Assembly (NCBI RefSeq): GCF_946190375.1
Contig: NZ_CAMIAF010000010.1
Span: 20,317 to 84,316 of the forward strand
Origin: Streptococcus mitis
Lineage (GTDB): Bacteria; Bacillota; Bacilli; Lactobacillales; Streptococcaceae
Length of the DNA: 64,000 nucleotides
Direction: 5' to 3'
Positions within the stretch are counted from its first letter, which is position 1, and the number at the start of each line of letters is the position of its first letter. Position numbers and translations under genes: made by a program. Shown in pieces: positions 1 to 8,125 of this stretch. Under the pieces are notes generated by a model that did not search any database, had not been told where the DNA came from, and worked only from the letters and a program-made list of their open reading frames with translations.

Positions 1-509
1 TCCTAAGAAGGCAGACGCTCAGACAATTGAGACATCTAAAAATAAAATCTACATTCGAGACCTTAAGTAAGCGCTTTAAAGAGGAGGAATCTTATAACAA
101 AGTACGTTTGATGTCCCAAGATGAAGCCGGTTTCGTGAGAATCAGTAAGATGAGTTCTTGTTGGGCTCCTCAAGGAATTCGACCTAGCATTCCTAGCCAT
201 TATATGCGAGAATATCGCTATTGTTATGGAGCAGTAGATGCTCAGACAGGAGATTCCTTCTTCCTTATTGCTGGAGGATGCAATACTGAGTGGACGAATG
301 AATTTCTACGGCAAGTCTCACAAGCTTATCCAGATTATTATATTTTACTTGTAATGGATAATGCTATATGGTATAAATCAAGTACCTTAGAGATTCCAAG
401 TAATATTGAGTTGGCTTTTATCCCACCTTATACACCAGAAATGAACCCTATTGAACAAGTCTGGAAAGAAATTCGAAAACGAGGTTTTAAAAAGAAGGCT
501 TTCCAAAGC
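1..509 (+). mobile_element. IS630-family element, 3' remnant (copy 1)
   Basis: From base 1 the sequence matches, at DNA level, the second IS630-type copy from about 7502 onward. The match stops near 509, where copy 2 carries on into the end of the transposase and copy 1 switches to unrelated AT-rich sequence. The left part lies outside the window and the right inverted repeat is missing, so this is a truncated element. It is in the same orientation as copy 2, and the two copies bracket the accessory block. Confidence 0.85.
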
Positions 510-521
510 AAGGATTGTTAG
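27..521 (+). pseudogene. IS630-family transposase, catalytic part, 3'-truncated
   Basis: This frame encodes the DDE catalytic half of an IS630-type transposase. A first Asp in SQDEAGF (about residue 32), a second Asp in LLVMDN (about 111) and the Glu in MNPIEQVW (about 143) form the expected triad. The upstream helix-turn-helix half is in another frame, as in copy 2, where the two frames meet at an A-rich slippery stretch (TCTAAAAATAAAA). The last codons (after KAFQ) are not transposase but readthrough into flanking DNA, so the C-terminus is lost. IS630-family enzymes insert at TA. Compared with copy 2 this copy keeps 8 bases near 247 and one near 368, so its catalytic frame is intact where copy 2's is broken. 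It is probably inactive because it is truncated. Confidence 0.85.
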
Positions 522-682
522 TTATCCAACGTATAGAATAAATTAAGAAATCCGACAATGATATTTTTGAAATCTACTCAAAAGTATCTTCTAACATTCA
601 ATGTGCTCCCTATTTTCATGTGGTAGATAAATGAAATTCGGTTCTCCAAGGAATTTAAAAAAAGAATTTAAGATGAATAAGC

Positions 683-897
683 ATGACAACCACTCAATTC
701 GATAATTTTTTGCAAAATAAACTAAAAAATAATAATTTCAAGGCTGGCTACTTAGAAGAAAAGGCTATTTTAGAATATGTGATCGTGGTCTCTAATGCTA
801 GACAAAAGGATGTTTATCTCAACAAGAACTTGCCATCCTGTCGCATGTTTACCAATCAACTGTTGTACAAATTGAACATAGAGAAGCGATTTTATAA
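683..897 (+). pseudogene. XRE-family (HigA-like) antitoxin, frameshifted
   Basis: The first 43 codons (starting MTTTQFDNFLQNKL and reaching NARQKD) resemble the N-terminus of HigA/XRE antitoxins, with a helix and then the start of the DNA-binding domain. The open frame then turns to unrelated residues, but from 817 another frame reads SQQELAILSHVYQSTVVQIE, a clear XRE helix-turn-helix, and stops at 895-897. One frameshift near 806-816 therefore explains the gene, and the downstream part of the long frame (to 994) is not real. No partner toxin is seen upstream; the sequence there is the truncated IS. It is a decayed toxin-antitoxin or phage-type regulator fragment. Confidence 0.7.
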
Positions 898-935
898 CTC
901 ACTTTATTTTTTATTAACTTATAAATCCAGAATAG

Positions 936-1094
936 TCAGTACTCTCCTTCCAAAGCTCCAACTGGATGTCCTAAAACAATGGTATCACCATTAGGATTAA
1001 TCATATTCTTGATTCCCAATTGTTTTATGTAAACTATTGATAGTGCAACAAATGCTTTATTCAATTTAAAGATATCAATGTCAGCTATACTCAT
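936..1094 (-). pseudogene. Acetyl-CoA acetyltransferase (thiolase) C-terminal fragment
   Basis: The minus strand reads a short frame starting MSIADIDIFKLNKAF, with GDTIVLGHPVGA further on, then a stop after about 52 codons. This is the familiar thiolase C-terminal block: an Asp-Leu/Ile-Phe-x-x-Asn-x-Ala-Phe motif followed by the catalytic-His signature GHPxGA. The rest of the enzyme (about 390 residues in the family) is absent on both sides and the frame ends just past the motif. It is a degraded scrap of a transferred or lost metabolic gene, not a working enzyme. Confidence 0.65.
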
Positions 1095-1354
1095 TCTTTT
1101 CTAAATCAACAATTTCTTTACAGCACTTTACGCCTCTCATTCCCGTTAATTGAGATTTTAAACCTGCTAACGAAGAGTCTATCCGCTTTTATTAAAGGAT
1201 AATAGGATACTTCTACCTCCTTCTCTAATTTTATACCAAACTTTTTTAATGTTATATGTTTTACATAATAAAGTACACTCATTTCAAGAGAAAACTGTAT
1301 TTGATTTTTTTAAAATTATGCTAAAATAATCAAGAAATAAAGAGGTGAAATACT
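1095..1354. other. AT-rich spacer with no intact gene
   Basis: No complete gene is seen. On the minus strand about 40 codons stay open from about 1244 to a stop at 1118-1120 without a start codon; I do not recognise them, and they may be another coding scrap. The right end carries the promoter of the MerR gene: an extended -10, TGCTAAAAT (1319-1327), about 14 bases before the ribosome site. Confidence 0.5.
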
Positions 1355-1690
1355 GTGGCTTACTATTCTATTGGAGAATTCACTAAAAAGACGGGACTTT
1401 CTATTCCCAAATTTCGATACTATGAGCAAGAAAAATCTATTTATTCACACAGAAAAGAAAACAATCGTAGATACTATGATAGCTCTAATATAGCGTGGAC
1501 TCAATTCATTATTAGTTTAAAAAAGACGGGAACGTCTATTAAAAATATTCAAGAATATGCTAACCCAAGATATAAGAGAGACTCTACAATGTCTCTTGAT
1601 AAGCTCCATAAACAACAATCTAAAATTAACCAATATATTAATTGTCTTGAAATTGAAATTAAATCTTATTTAAGTATTAATACTAGCTAA
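1355..1690 (+). CDS. Short MerR-family transcriptional regulator
   Basis: The 111-residue protein opens with the MerR-type winged helix-turn-helix (SIGEFTKKTGLS, then FRYYEQ and RRYYD) in residues 4-70. It is followed by a short dimerisation helix and ends without a ligand-binding domain. MerR proteins usually recognise the spacer of their own or a divergent promoter and twist it. The start is GTG at 1355, supported by AGAGGTG at 1341-1347. No cysteine is present, so metal sensing of the CueR/MerR kind is unlikely. It is the last gene before the subtilase-toxin operon and on the same strand; control of that operon is an inference only. It is slightly short for the family but has no visible break. 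Confidence 0.8.
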   Translation: MAYYSIGEFTKKTGLSIPKFRYYEQEKSIYSHRKENNRRYYDSSNIAWTQFIISLKKTGTSIKNIQEYANPRYKRDSTMSLDKLHKQQSKINQYINCLEIEIKSYLSINTS

Positions 1691-1902
1691 TCTGAGTATA
1701 ATCTTTTTATACAAATAAATTTCAAAGGCTAATAAGTTCTTTTTAGGACAGCAAAACTGAATTAGATACTCCAAAGAGATCTATTATTTTTTCGGAATCC
1801 TTTTGGAATTTGATATGCAAATAAATATACTAATATTATTTTAAAAATCTATATATGACAAACAGTTAAGATATGAAGCCTATTTAAAAAGAGAGGATTT
1901 TT
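1691..1902. other. Upstream region of the subtilase-toxin operon
   Basis: This is an AT-rich spacer without a gene. It must hold the operon promoter, but no convincing -35/-10 pair could be picked from several TA-rich candidates. GAGAGG at 1891-1896 is the ribosome site for the GTG start at 1903. Confidence 0.4.
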
Positions 1903-2616
1903 GTGTTTCAAAAAAATAGAATTTTGTTATCCCTATGTATGCTTTTACTACTAGCAGGGGCAATCCCGTTTGCTGTTTCCGTTTTTGAAAAAAATTCCAA
2001 ATTGAGGGTGGCTGTTATTGATGGTGCATCATCAAATAATTTTTCATTTTATATCAGAAAAACTAGCTATGAAAAAAGAAATAAGCAAGCTGCAGTACAT
2101 TCAAATATTATTTGGTCTGTACTCAGCAATAATATAGACACTTCAAAAATAGATTTTTTTGAATATAGCGTAATAGGAACAGATGGTCAAATTGATATTA
2201 CTACCTTTACTAAAGCATTAAAACAAGCAGAAAAAGACAATATTGACATAATAAATTTTTCAGGTGGTTTTTATTTGGAAGATGAACAGGCAAAAGAACA
2301 AATCCAAATCTTATTAAGAAAGGGAGTTATTATTGTTGCAGCAGGTGGGAATAATTATCAAGGAATTGCAGATTTTCCTGCTCGAATACCAGGAGTTATT
2401 TCAGTTGGTAGCAAGAAAGGAAGCAATATATCTTCTTTTTCAGCCATAGATAAAATTGATATTTTTGAAAATGGAGAGGAGATTTTATATAATAATAAGA
2501 AATATAGTGGAACATCTTTTGCTACTCCTAAAGTGACAAACCAAATTTTAAAAATGTATTTTCAAACAAAGAATTTAAAAAAAATAAAAAATAGTATTTT
2601 AAAAAAGGGAAGTTAA
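1903..2616 (+). CDS. Minimal membrane-anchored subtilase (S8 serine protease)
   Basis: At 237 residues this is a very small subtilisin-like protease. Residues 6-27 form an N-terminal hydrophobic segment (signal anchor or signal peptide). The S8 landmarks follow in order: Asp40 in VAVIDG, His66 in AAVHSN, the oxyanion Asn at about 150 in VAAGGNN, and Ser205 in SGTSFATPK. The spacing (26 residues Asp-His, 139 His-Ser) is tighter than in subtilisin, and there is no propeptide domain or C-terminal anchor. Start is GTG at 1903 with GAGAGG upstream. It lies 8 bases before the large secreted protein, surely in one operon. By analogy with processing proteases of other secreted toxins, it probably cleaves that neighbour outside the membrane; this is inference. 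All catalytic residues are present, so it should be active. Confidence 0.85.
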   Translation: MFQKNRILLSLCMLLLLAGAIPFAVSVFEKNSKLRVAVIDGASSNNFSFYIRKTSYEKRNKQAAVHSNIIWSVLSNNIDTSKIDFFEYSVIGTDGQIDITTFTKALKQAEKDNIDIINFSGGFYLEDEQAKEQIQILLRKGVIIVAAGGNNYQGIADFPARIPGVISVGSKKGSNISSFSAIDKIDIFENGEEILYNNKKYSGTSFATPKVTNQILKMYFQTKNLKKIKNSILKKGS

Positions 2617-2624
2617 AGAAAAAT

Positions 2625-5600
2625 ATGAAAAAGAAAATTCAAAATACTCAGATTTTAGCAGTTATTTTTATACTGCTAATAAGTGTTTTTATAGATTGTG
2701 TCAATCCAATTATAGTTTATGGTGCACAGGCTAGAGCTATACCAAACACAGAGACAACTATTACAGATAAACAGTTGGATAGCAAACTAAATAAAACACA
2801 ACAATGGATTAATTCTGTTAGCGATAGTGTTGAAAAGTCAGGATTAACTTTTCTAAATGCAGAACAGACGAGTAAAGGAGAGTTAAAATTAACAACATTC
2901 AAAAATTTAAATGATAACTTTTCAGCTTTGACTACAGTGACATTTGCAAGCAATAATAAAGATGCAGAATTTCAAGTAGTGATACTAAAAGATTCCAGAA
3001 AGTTAGCTGTTCAAAAAATGCGTGGGCAGATCGAAAAAAAAGACAAAGAAGTATTTTTTAGGTATCTTGATAGTAAGACTAAAAAAGAAAATACTATAAA
3101 TCTGACTTCTGGACATTCATCCGCTGTAGCTTCTATACCACTAGCATTTGAATTGATTAGTGGTGCATCAGAATTAGCTGGGATTACAACGGCAATGACT
3201 GCTGCGTTGCCAGCTGCAATCATTGTTGGAGGTGCGGCTATTATAATAGGGGGAGGATACTATCTCTATACTAAATCAACCACAGCTAAATCTTATCCAA
3301 ATGCATCTATAAGTCGAGCAACTGTAGCAAAACAAGAACTAACTTCCTTATCATCTCTCTATAAAACCAATATCCAAATGAATAATGTTACTCAAGCAAC
3401 CCAAAATTTATCATTAATAAAAGGATATTCAAAAGCATTAAATATTAATATTGAATCTATAAATATTAATATAAACCCCATAAAAATTAATATAAATCCC
3501 ATATATATTAATATGGAATCTATTAATATCCCCTCCATAAATATAGATCCTATTAATATTGATTTAACTGATTTTAACAAAATAATGTCAGACTTTAACG
3601 AATCAATAGATTCATTTAATAAAAGTATGAAAGAAACTTCAGAATACTTGAAGAAAATGAATATAGAAATTGCTAAAAATATGGAACATTTAGAAGACTA
3701 TTTCAGATTTTCAGCAGCTCCTAGTTTTAGCTCTGCCACATATGATAAGAATGCTAAAATTTTAAATTTAGCAGGGAATATGCCAACAGAATCAACAATT
3801 TACATTTATATAAATAATAAATTATCTCAAACAAGCGAAACAAATAAAAAAGGAGATTTTAGCCTTACAGTAAATGTTGAAAATGCAGAGGTAGCAATTG
3901 ATGCTATTCAAAAGCCGATTGGAGGAAAAAACTATAAATCATGTAGCTCCATAGGCTTGATAGGGTGCCCAACTTTTAAAATTCATGAAGATGGGGATTT
4001 AACAGTAAGCTCGAAGACCAATAAATATGTAAAGAGTCCTTTATTAGTTGAGCAATATACAGCCTCTCCAACTTTTGACAGAGTAACTTATGATTCAAAG
4101 ACAAAAACATTGAATTTAGTAGGAAGTATGCCAAGCGCTTCTACTTTAGATATTTACATAGGATATAAGAAAGTCCAAACAGTTGTTACTGATAATAAGG
4201 GAAACTTTAATATTAATATCAAAGCCGAAAACACTAATGTTGCTGTTAATGCAATTCAGAAATCTACTAGTAAATTTAAGTATATTTCATCACGCTTTTC
4301 CGGAATAATTGGATATCCAACTTTCAAGATAGCCAGTGATGGAATAGTAACTACAACTGCACAGACAAATAAATTATTAAGACACCCTTTACAAGAAGCT
4401 GTTCACACTGCTTCTCCAACTTTTGACAGAGTAACTTATGATTCAAAGACAAAAACGTTGAATTTAGTAGGAAGTATGCCAAGTGCTTCAAATCTAGATA
4501 TTTATATTGATGATAAGAAAATTAGAACTGATAAAACAAATGTAAATGGTCATTTTGACATAAAAATCAAAGTAGAAGATGCGACAGTATCAATAGATGC
4601 AGTTCAAAATTCAACAGAGAAATTTAAATATTCTTCCTTTGGCTTTTTTGGTGCAGTCAAATTTTATATTGCTTCAGATGGGGGTGTAATAGCTAGTGAG
4701 AACGCAAAATTAGCGAATGGGGTTCCTATTAAACTTGAGAAGTCAACTCCTCCACCTGTAGTTGACGAAATATCATACAATAAAAATAGTGACTTGTTGA
4801 CTATTCCTATAACAATGGCTGTAGACTCCCAGTTCACTATTTATAGAAACAATATAAAAGTACAAACAGTAGATTGTGAAGCAAAAAAGACCTCCTTAAT
4901 TACAATACCTCTTGAGAAAGGTGATAACAATATTAAAATTACTATTTCAGGGAAAAATACCATAATGACTATTTATCCTCAAAAGAGTAATAAAACACTA
5001 GATTTTAGTATTGATAATAGTAGAACTCTAAAAGCAAGCGTTTTTACAAATTTTTATTTAAAGAAATCATTGCCTACAGTTCCTATCCCTCATCTTTCAA
5101 CCGTTCCGAACTTTAGTAATATTTCTTTTGATGCTAAAACCAATACTTTCACAATCTCGGGGAAAATGTTGTGGAAATCGACTATTACTCCATATCTCAA
5201 TAGCGAAAAATTACAAAGTATTTCTACAGATAACTCAGGAAATTTTAGATTAAGCATTCCTGTAAAAAGAACTTCTAATGGTATAGCAAATATCGCTATT
5301 GATGGAATTCTTGATGAGATGAACGCAGTTAAATATTCATCTTACATGGATGGAATTGACCTTTCAATGTTCAGGGTTGATGCTTCAGGAAATATAAGTG
5401 TTAGTGATTTTATAAAAAAATCAATTACTCCAAAACAAGTGATCACTCCAATACCAAATGTAAACCCGATACCAGTTGGCAAAGGAGTTACTGTTCAAGG
5501 GAAAGCATTACCTAACTCAGATGTTATCGTTAAAAACAGAGGGGTAGAATATGGAGGAAAAGCTAATGATAAAGGAATCTTCTCTATACCTGTTCCAGAA

Positions 5601-6257
5601 ATTCTAGTTAATGATGTTGTTGAGATTTTTGTCAAAGCACCAAGTACAGCAGTTATTAGCTATACAACATCTGAAGCTGTATCTGTGCAAGCTCAATTAT
5701 CAAGTTCAGAAGCTACTGTTAATAAGGATACGCCAAAGACCAATGAATCAGAGACAACATCTGATATAAATGATACAGTTTATACACCCGAACAAATGGG
5801 AGTCCGTACAGCACAAGAATTTGCAGCAGCAGTTGTAGTGGAAAATGGAATATTAACGGAAGAGTCTATTGAGCAGTTAGCTAGATTGGCTGAGATTAAT
5901 GCTGCAGCAAACGTTGTTACCCTCGGTTCATATGTTGCTAACAGTACAAGTTCTTATGACCAAACGGCATACCGAGCAGGTAATACCTTCTATACGATGG
6001 GAAGTGCAGGATGGGATGCCATTATGGATGAACTTATAAAAAATGGTATTGTTGATAATGTGAAACAAAACGAAGAAATGTGGAAAATTAATCAGAAATT
6101 TTTAGATAATCAGATTGTTAAAGGAAAAATATTTGAGTTTACGGTAAATCCAACAACAATCCCTAGGAAGAAGTATGGATACCAAGAATTTGAGTATTTA
6201 CAAAACAATGGGTATCATCTAGTTGAATTAAATGGAAGGTTTAAAATGGTGAAATAA
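2625..6257 (+). CDS. Secreted multi-repeat protein with toxin-like C-terminus (candidate polymorphic toxin)
   Basis: This 1210-residue protein has a signal peptide (about 1-36) and a soluble N-domain. A glycine-rich hydrophobic stretch follows (about 168-215, ending IIIGGGYYLY), then a run of short Asn-Ile repeats (about 272-314, units like INI-xxI) and a helical stalk (about 315-363). Next come five or so modules of about 115 residues, each opening like PTFDRVTYDSKTKTLNL (near 364, 479, 596, 710, 825), and a bacterial Ig-like domain near 943-1025. Modules 2 and 3 are nearly identical in DNA (4061-4140 and 4411-4490). The last about 120 residues (VVTLGSYV, then MWKINQKFLDNQI, YLQNNGYH) recall C-terminal toxin domains of Rhs-type proteins as I remember them. 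There is no LPXTG or C-terminal membrane anchor, so it is released or held by the hydrophobic stretch. It sits between a subtilase and a probable immunity gene. It could instead be an adhesin. Confidence 0.7.
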   Translation: MKKKIQNTQILAVIFILLISVFIDCVNPIIVYGAQARAIPNTETTITDKQLDSKLNKTQQWINSVSDSVEKSGLTFLNAEQTSKGELKLTTFKNLNDNFSALTTVTFASNNKDAEFQVVILKDSRKLAVQKMRGQIEKKDKEVFFRYLDSKTKKENTINLTSGHSSAVASIPLAFELISGASELAGITTAMTAALPAAIIVGGAAIIIGGGYYLYTKSTTAKSYPNASISRATVAKQELTSLSSLYKTNIQMNNVTQATQNLSLIKGYSKALNINIESINININPIKININPIYINMESINIPSINIDPINIDLTDFNKIMSDFNESIDSFNKSMKETSEYLKKMNIEIAKNMEHLEDYFRFSAAPSFSSATYDKNAKILNLAGNMPTESTIYIYINNKLSQTSETNKKGDFSLTVNVENAEVAIDAIQKPIGGKNYKSCSSIGLIGCPTFKIHEDGDLTVSSKTNKYVKSPLLVEQYTASPTFDRVTYDSKTKTLNLVGSMPSASTLDIYIGYKKVQTVVTDNKGNFNINIKAENTNVAVNAIQKSTSKFKYISSRFSGIIGYPTFKIASDGIVTTTAQTNKLLRHPLQEAVHTASPTFDRVTYDSKTKTLNLVGSMPSASNLDIYIDDKKIRTDKTNVNGHFDIKIKVEDATVSIDAVQNSTEKFKYSSFGFFGAVKFYIASDGGVIASENAKLANGVPIKLEKSTPPPVVDEISYNKNSDLLTIPITMAVDSQFTIYRNNIKVQTVDCEAKKTSLITIPLEKGDNNIKITISGKNTIMTIYPQKSNKTLDFSIDNSRTLKASVFTNFYLKKSLPTVPIPHLSTVPNFSNISFDAKTNTFTISGKMLWKSTITPYLNSEKLQSISTDNSGNFRLSIPVKRTSNGIANIAIDGILDEMNAVKYSSYMDGIDLSMFRVDASGNISVSDFIKKSITPKQVITPIPNVNPIPVGKGVTVQGKALPNSDVIVKNRGVEYGGKANDKGIFSIPVPEILVNDVVEIFVKAPSTAVISYTTSEAVSVQAQLSSSEATVNKDTPKTNESETTSDINDTVYTPEQMGVRTAQEFAAAVVVENGILTEESIEQLARLAEINAAANVVTLGSYVANSTSSYDQTAYRAGNTFYTMGSAGWDAIMDELIKNGIVDNVKQNEEMWKINQKFLDNQIVKGKIFEFTVNPTTIPRKKYGYQEFEYLQNNGYHLVELNGRFKMVK

Positions 6258-6258
6258 G

Positions 6259-6669
6259 ATGTTAGAGATACGAGAAAAAATTAGAACGAGCAAAGGTTAT
6301 CAAGTCTTAATTGAAATGCTTGATAGTTACTTTGGTCAAGATTATATTATCCGTAAAATTACTTATGATGATTTGGATCCGACAAGTTTTGATTTTGAGT
6401 TATCTGTGGATTTTCCCAAATTAAAGGGAGTGGATGTAGGTGTCGCTAATAGTGGTCCACGCCAAATGTTTCGTATAGGAGGAGACGGTTTTATTGGAAT
6501 TGCTGTACCTAAGGAAGGGTGCTTAGGGGTTTTGACATCTGGTGAGAAAGGAGAAGGATTAGATAAAATTTTAGGAGACTCTAGTTTGCGTTGGGGAGCG
6601 GGATTAGATAATGTAGAAAGTGTCGATAAATATTTTGATGCCTTCAAAAAATACTATGATAGTCTTTAG
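6259..6669 (+). CDS. Probable immunity protein for the upstream toxin
   Basis: This is a 136-residue soluble protein with no signal peptide, rich in Gly and Asp, with a central GGDGFIGIAV stretch. I do not recognise its family. Its start codon lies one base after the stop of the 1210-residue protein, so the two are translationally coupled. A small cytoplasmic protein placed directly after a secreted protein with a variable C-terminus is the standard place for a cognate immunity protein in polymorphic-toxin loci. Its first codons are repeated at 6682, as if a second immunity gene once followed. The role rests on position only, with no recognised motif. Confidence 0.6.
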   Translation: MLEIREKIRTSKGYQVLIEMLDSYFGQDYIIRKITYDDLDPTSFDFELSVDFPKLKGVDVGVANSGPRQMFRIGGDGFIGIAVPKEGCLGVLTSGEKGEGLDKILGDSSLRWGAGLDNVESVDKYFDAFKKYYDSL

Positions 6670-6681
6670 AGAAAGATAAGG

Positions 6682-6723
6682 ATGAAGATACGAGAAGAAA
6701 TTAGAACGAGTAGAAACCTTTAA
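6682..6723 (+). pseudogene. Stub repeating the start of the immunity gene
   Basis: A 13-codon frame (MKIREEIRTSRNL, stop) closely copies the first codons of the gene at 6259 (MLEIREKIRTSKGY); the DNA over about 30 bases is nearly the same. It begins 13 bases after the stop of the immunity gene and has GATAAGG upstream. It is most simply the 5' end of a duplicated or second immunity gene that was later deleted. Confidence 0.6.
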
Positions 6724-7036
6724 CACTATGTATATTTCAAAATTAGTATAATTTTATCTGATTTAATTTTCTGAATTTATCTAAAAGATACTATGCAGAA
6801 AATACGAATATAATAAGGTGATAAGATTCATAACTTCGATACATGCAGAACAATTTATGTAGATTTAAAAAATTAGAGAAACTATTTGGTAAAATACTAA
6901 AAAAAACTATAAATTAGTTGACCACCTTACCTACTATTATCTTTAATTAATTCTACTCGAAATTATCTCTACTAAATAAAAAGACTCTTTATTAACTACA
7001 TAAATAGTAGGTGATAAAGAGTCTTTTTAGTAGTAA
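6724..7036. other. Non-coding tail between the immunity stub and the IS
   Basis: No gene is seen. The stretch is strongly AT-rich and ends in the hairpin terminator at 6978-7027, next to the left end of the IS. A TACGAATA octamer lies at 6803-6810 but has no gene behind it. Confidence 0.5.
6978..7027. terminator. Rho-independent terminator after the toxin operon
   Basis: Arms AAAAAGACTCTTTAT (6978-6992) and ATAAAGAGTCTTTTT (about 7013-7027) are perfect complements around a loop of about 20 bases, with A-run and T-run on either side, so it can work in both directions. Confidence 0.75.
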
Positions 7037-8117
7037 TACTAGACTAAAATCAAACAACATCTTATAATAGTAGTTATGAAACTTACAAATGAAGAAACAC
7101 AAAAAATTGAAAAACTCCTAAGAGATTCATCGTACGCCAAATATCGCCAAGTCTACAGATTATTTATTTTCGCTCAAAAGAAAAGAGTTATAAGAAAATC
7201 ATGGGTCTGCTAGATTGCAATAAAACAACTGTTTGGAGGAATTTGAAAAAATATAAGGAGTTTGGTTTAGAAGCTCTTCTTCAAGAGACACGTGGTGGAC
7301 GTCATAGAGAATATATGACTTATGAAGAAGAACAAGCATTTCTAAAACGTCATATAGAAGCTGCTCAGGCTGGGGAATTTATAACTGTCAATCAATTATT
7401 TGAAGCCTATCAAAAAGAGATTGGTCGCACTTCCACACGTGATGGTTTCTACTATCTCCTGAAACGCCATGGTTGGCGAACGGCCACTCCTCGACCTGAA
7501 CATCCCAAGAAGGCAGATGCTCAGACAATTGAGACGTCTAAAAATAAAATCTACATCCGAGACCTTAAGTAAGCGCTTTAAAGATGAGGGTACTTATAAC
7601 AAAGTACGTTTGATGTACCAAGATAAAGCTGGTTTCGGAAGAATCAGTAAGATGAGTTCTGGTTGGGCTCCTCAAGGAATTCGACCTAGCATTCCTAGCC
7701 ATTATATGCGAGAATATCGCTATTGTTATGGGGGAGTAGATGCTCAGACAGGAGATTCCTTATTGCTGGAGGATGCAATACTGAGTGGACGAATGAATTT
7801 CTACGGTAAGTCTCACAAGCTTATCCAGATGACTATATTTTACTTGTAATGGATAATGCTATATGCATAAATCAAGTACCTTAGAGATTCCAAGTAATAT
7901 TGAGTTGGCTTTTATCCCACCTTATACACCAGAAATGAACCCTATTGAACAAGTCTGGAAAGAAATTCGAAAACGAGGTTTTAAAAATAAGGCTTTCCAA
8001 ACATTGGAAGCTGTTATTGATAAGCTTCAAGAAGTTATTCAAGGACTGGAAAAAAGTATTTTAAAGTCTACTGTCAGCAGACAATAGACAAGGTTGCTTT
8101 TTGAAAATAATTGAGTA
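7037..8117 (+). mobile_element. IS630-family insertion sequence, decayed (copy 2)
   Basis: The left end begins TACTAGACTAAAATCAAA at 7037. The right end, read on the other strand from 8117, begins TACTCAATTATTTTCAAA. The ends are imperfect inverted repeats, each starting with TA, the target of IS630-family elements. About 1.08 kb lies between them and holds a transposase split over several frames. The outer bases of both ends resemble the ends of the BOX elements in this window (TACTCTTCGAAAATCAAA and TACTCAATGAAAATCAAA). The copy is probably immobile because its transposase is broken. Confidence 0.75.
7076..8083 (+). pseudogene. IS630-family transposase, multiply frameshifted
   Basis: The start MKLTNEETQKIEKLL is at 7076, only 7 bases after a TATAAT (7063-7068). 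The frame breaks near 7180-7200, resumes as the helix-turn-helix part (LLDCNKTTVWRNLKK, 7201-7572), and passes to the catalytic part at the A-rich overlap near 7540. That switch is shared with copy 1 and is probably programmed. Compared with copy 1, the catalytic part has lost 8 bases near 7760 (in GATTCCTTATTGC) and one near 7866, so the first Asp, second Asp and Glu lie in three separate frames. It cannot make an intact enzyme. Confidence 0.8.
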
Positions 8118-8125
8118 TAAATTAG

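Noticed and set aside
683-994. A 103-codon frame as an intact gene
   Set aside because: Only the first 43 codons look like an XRE antitoxin; the helix-turn-helix continues in another frame, so the last 60 codons are out-of-frame sequence.
6803-6810. TACGAATA, matching the competence (ComX) box
   Set aside because: One or two copies are expected by chance in a window this size, and no late-competence gene follows; only an IS lies downstream.
1-8117. A functional composite transposon
   Set aside because: Copy 1 is cut at 509 and copy 2 is frameshifted several times; IS630 elements move singly to TA sites, and no flanking duplication of the whole block can be seen.
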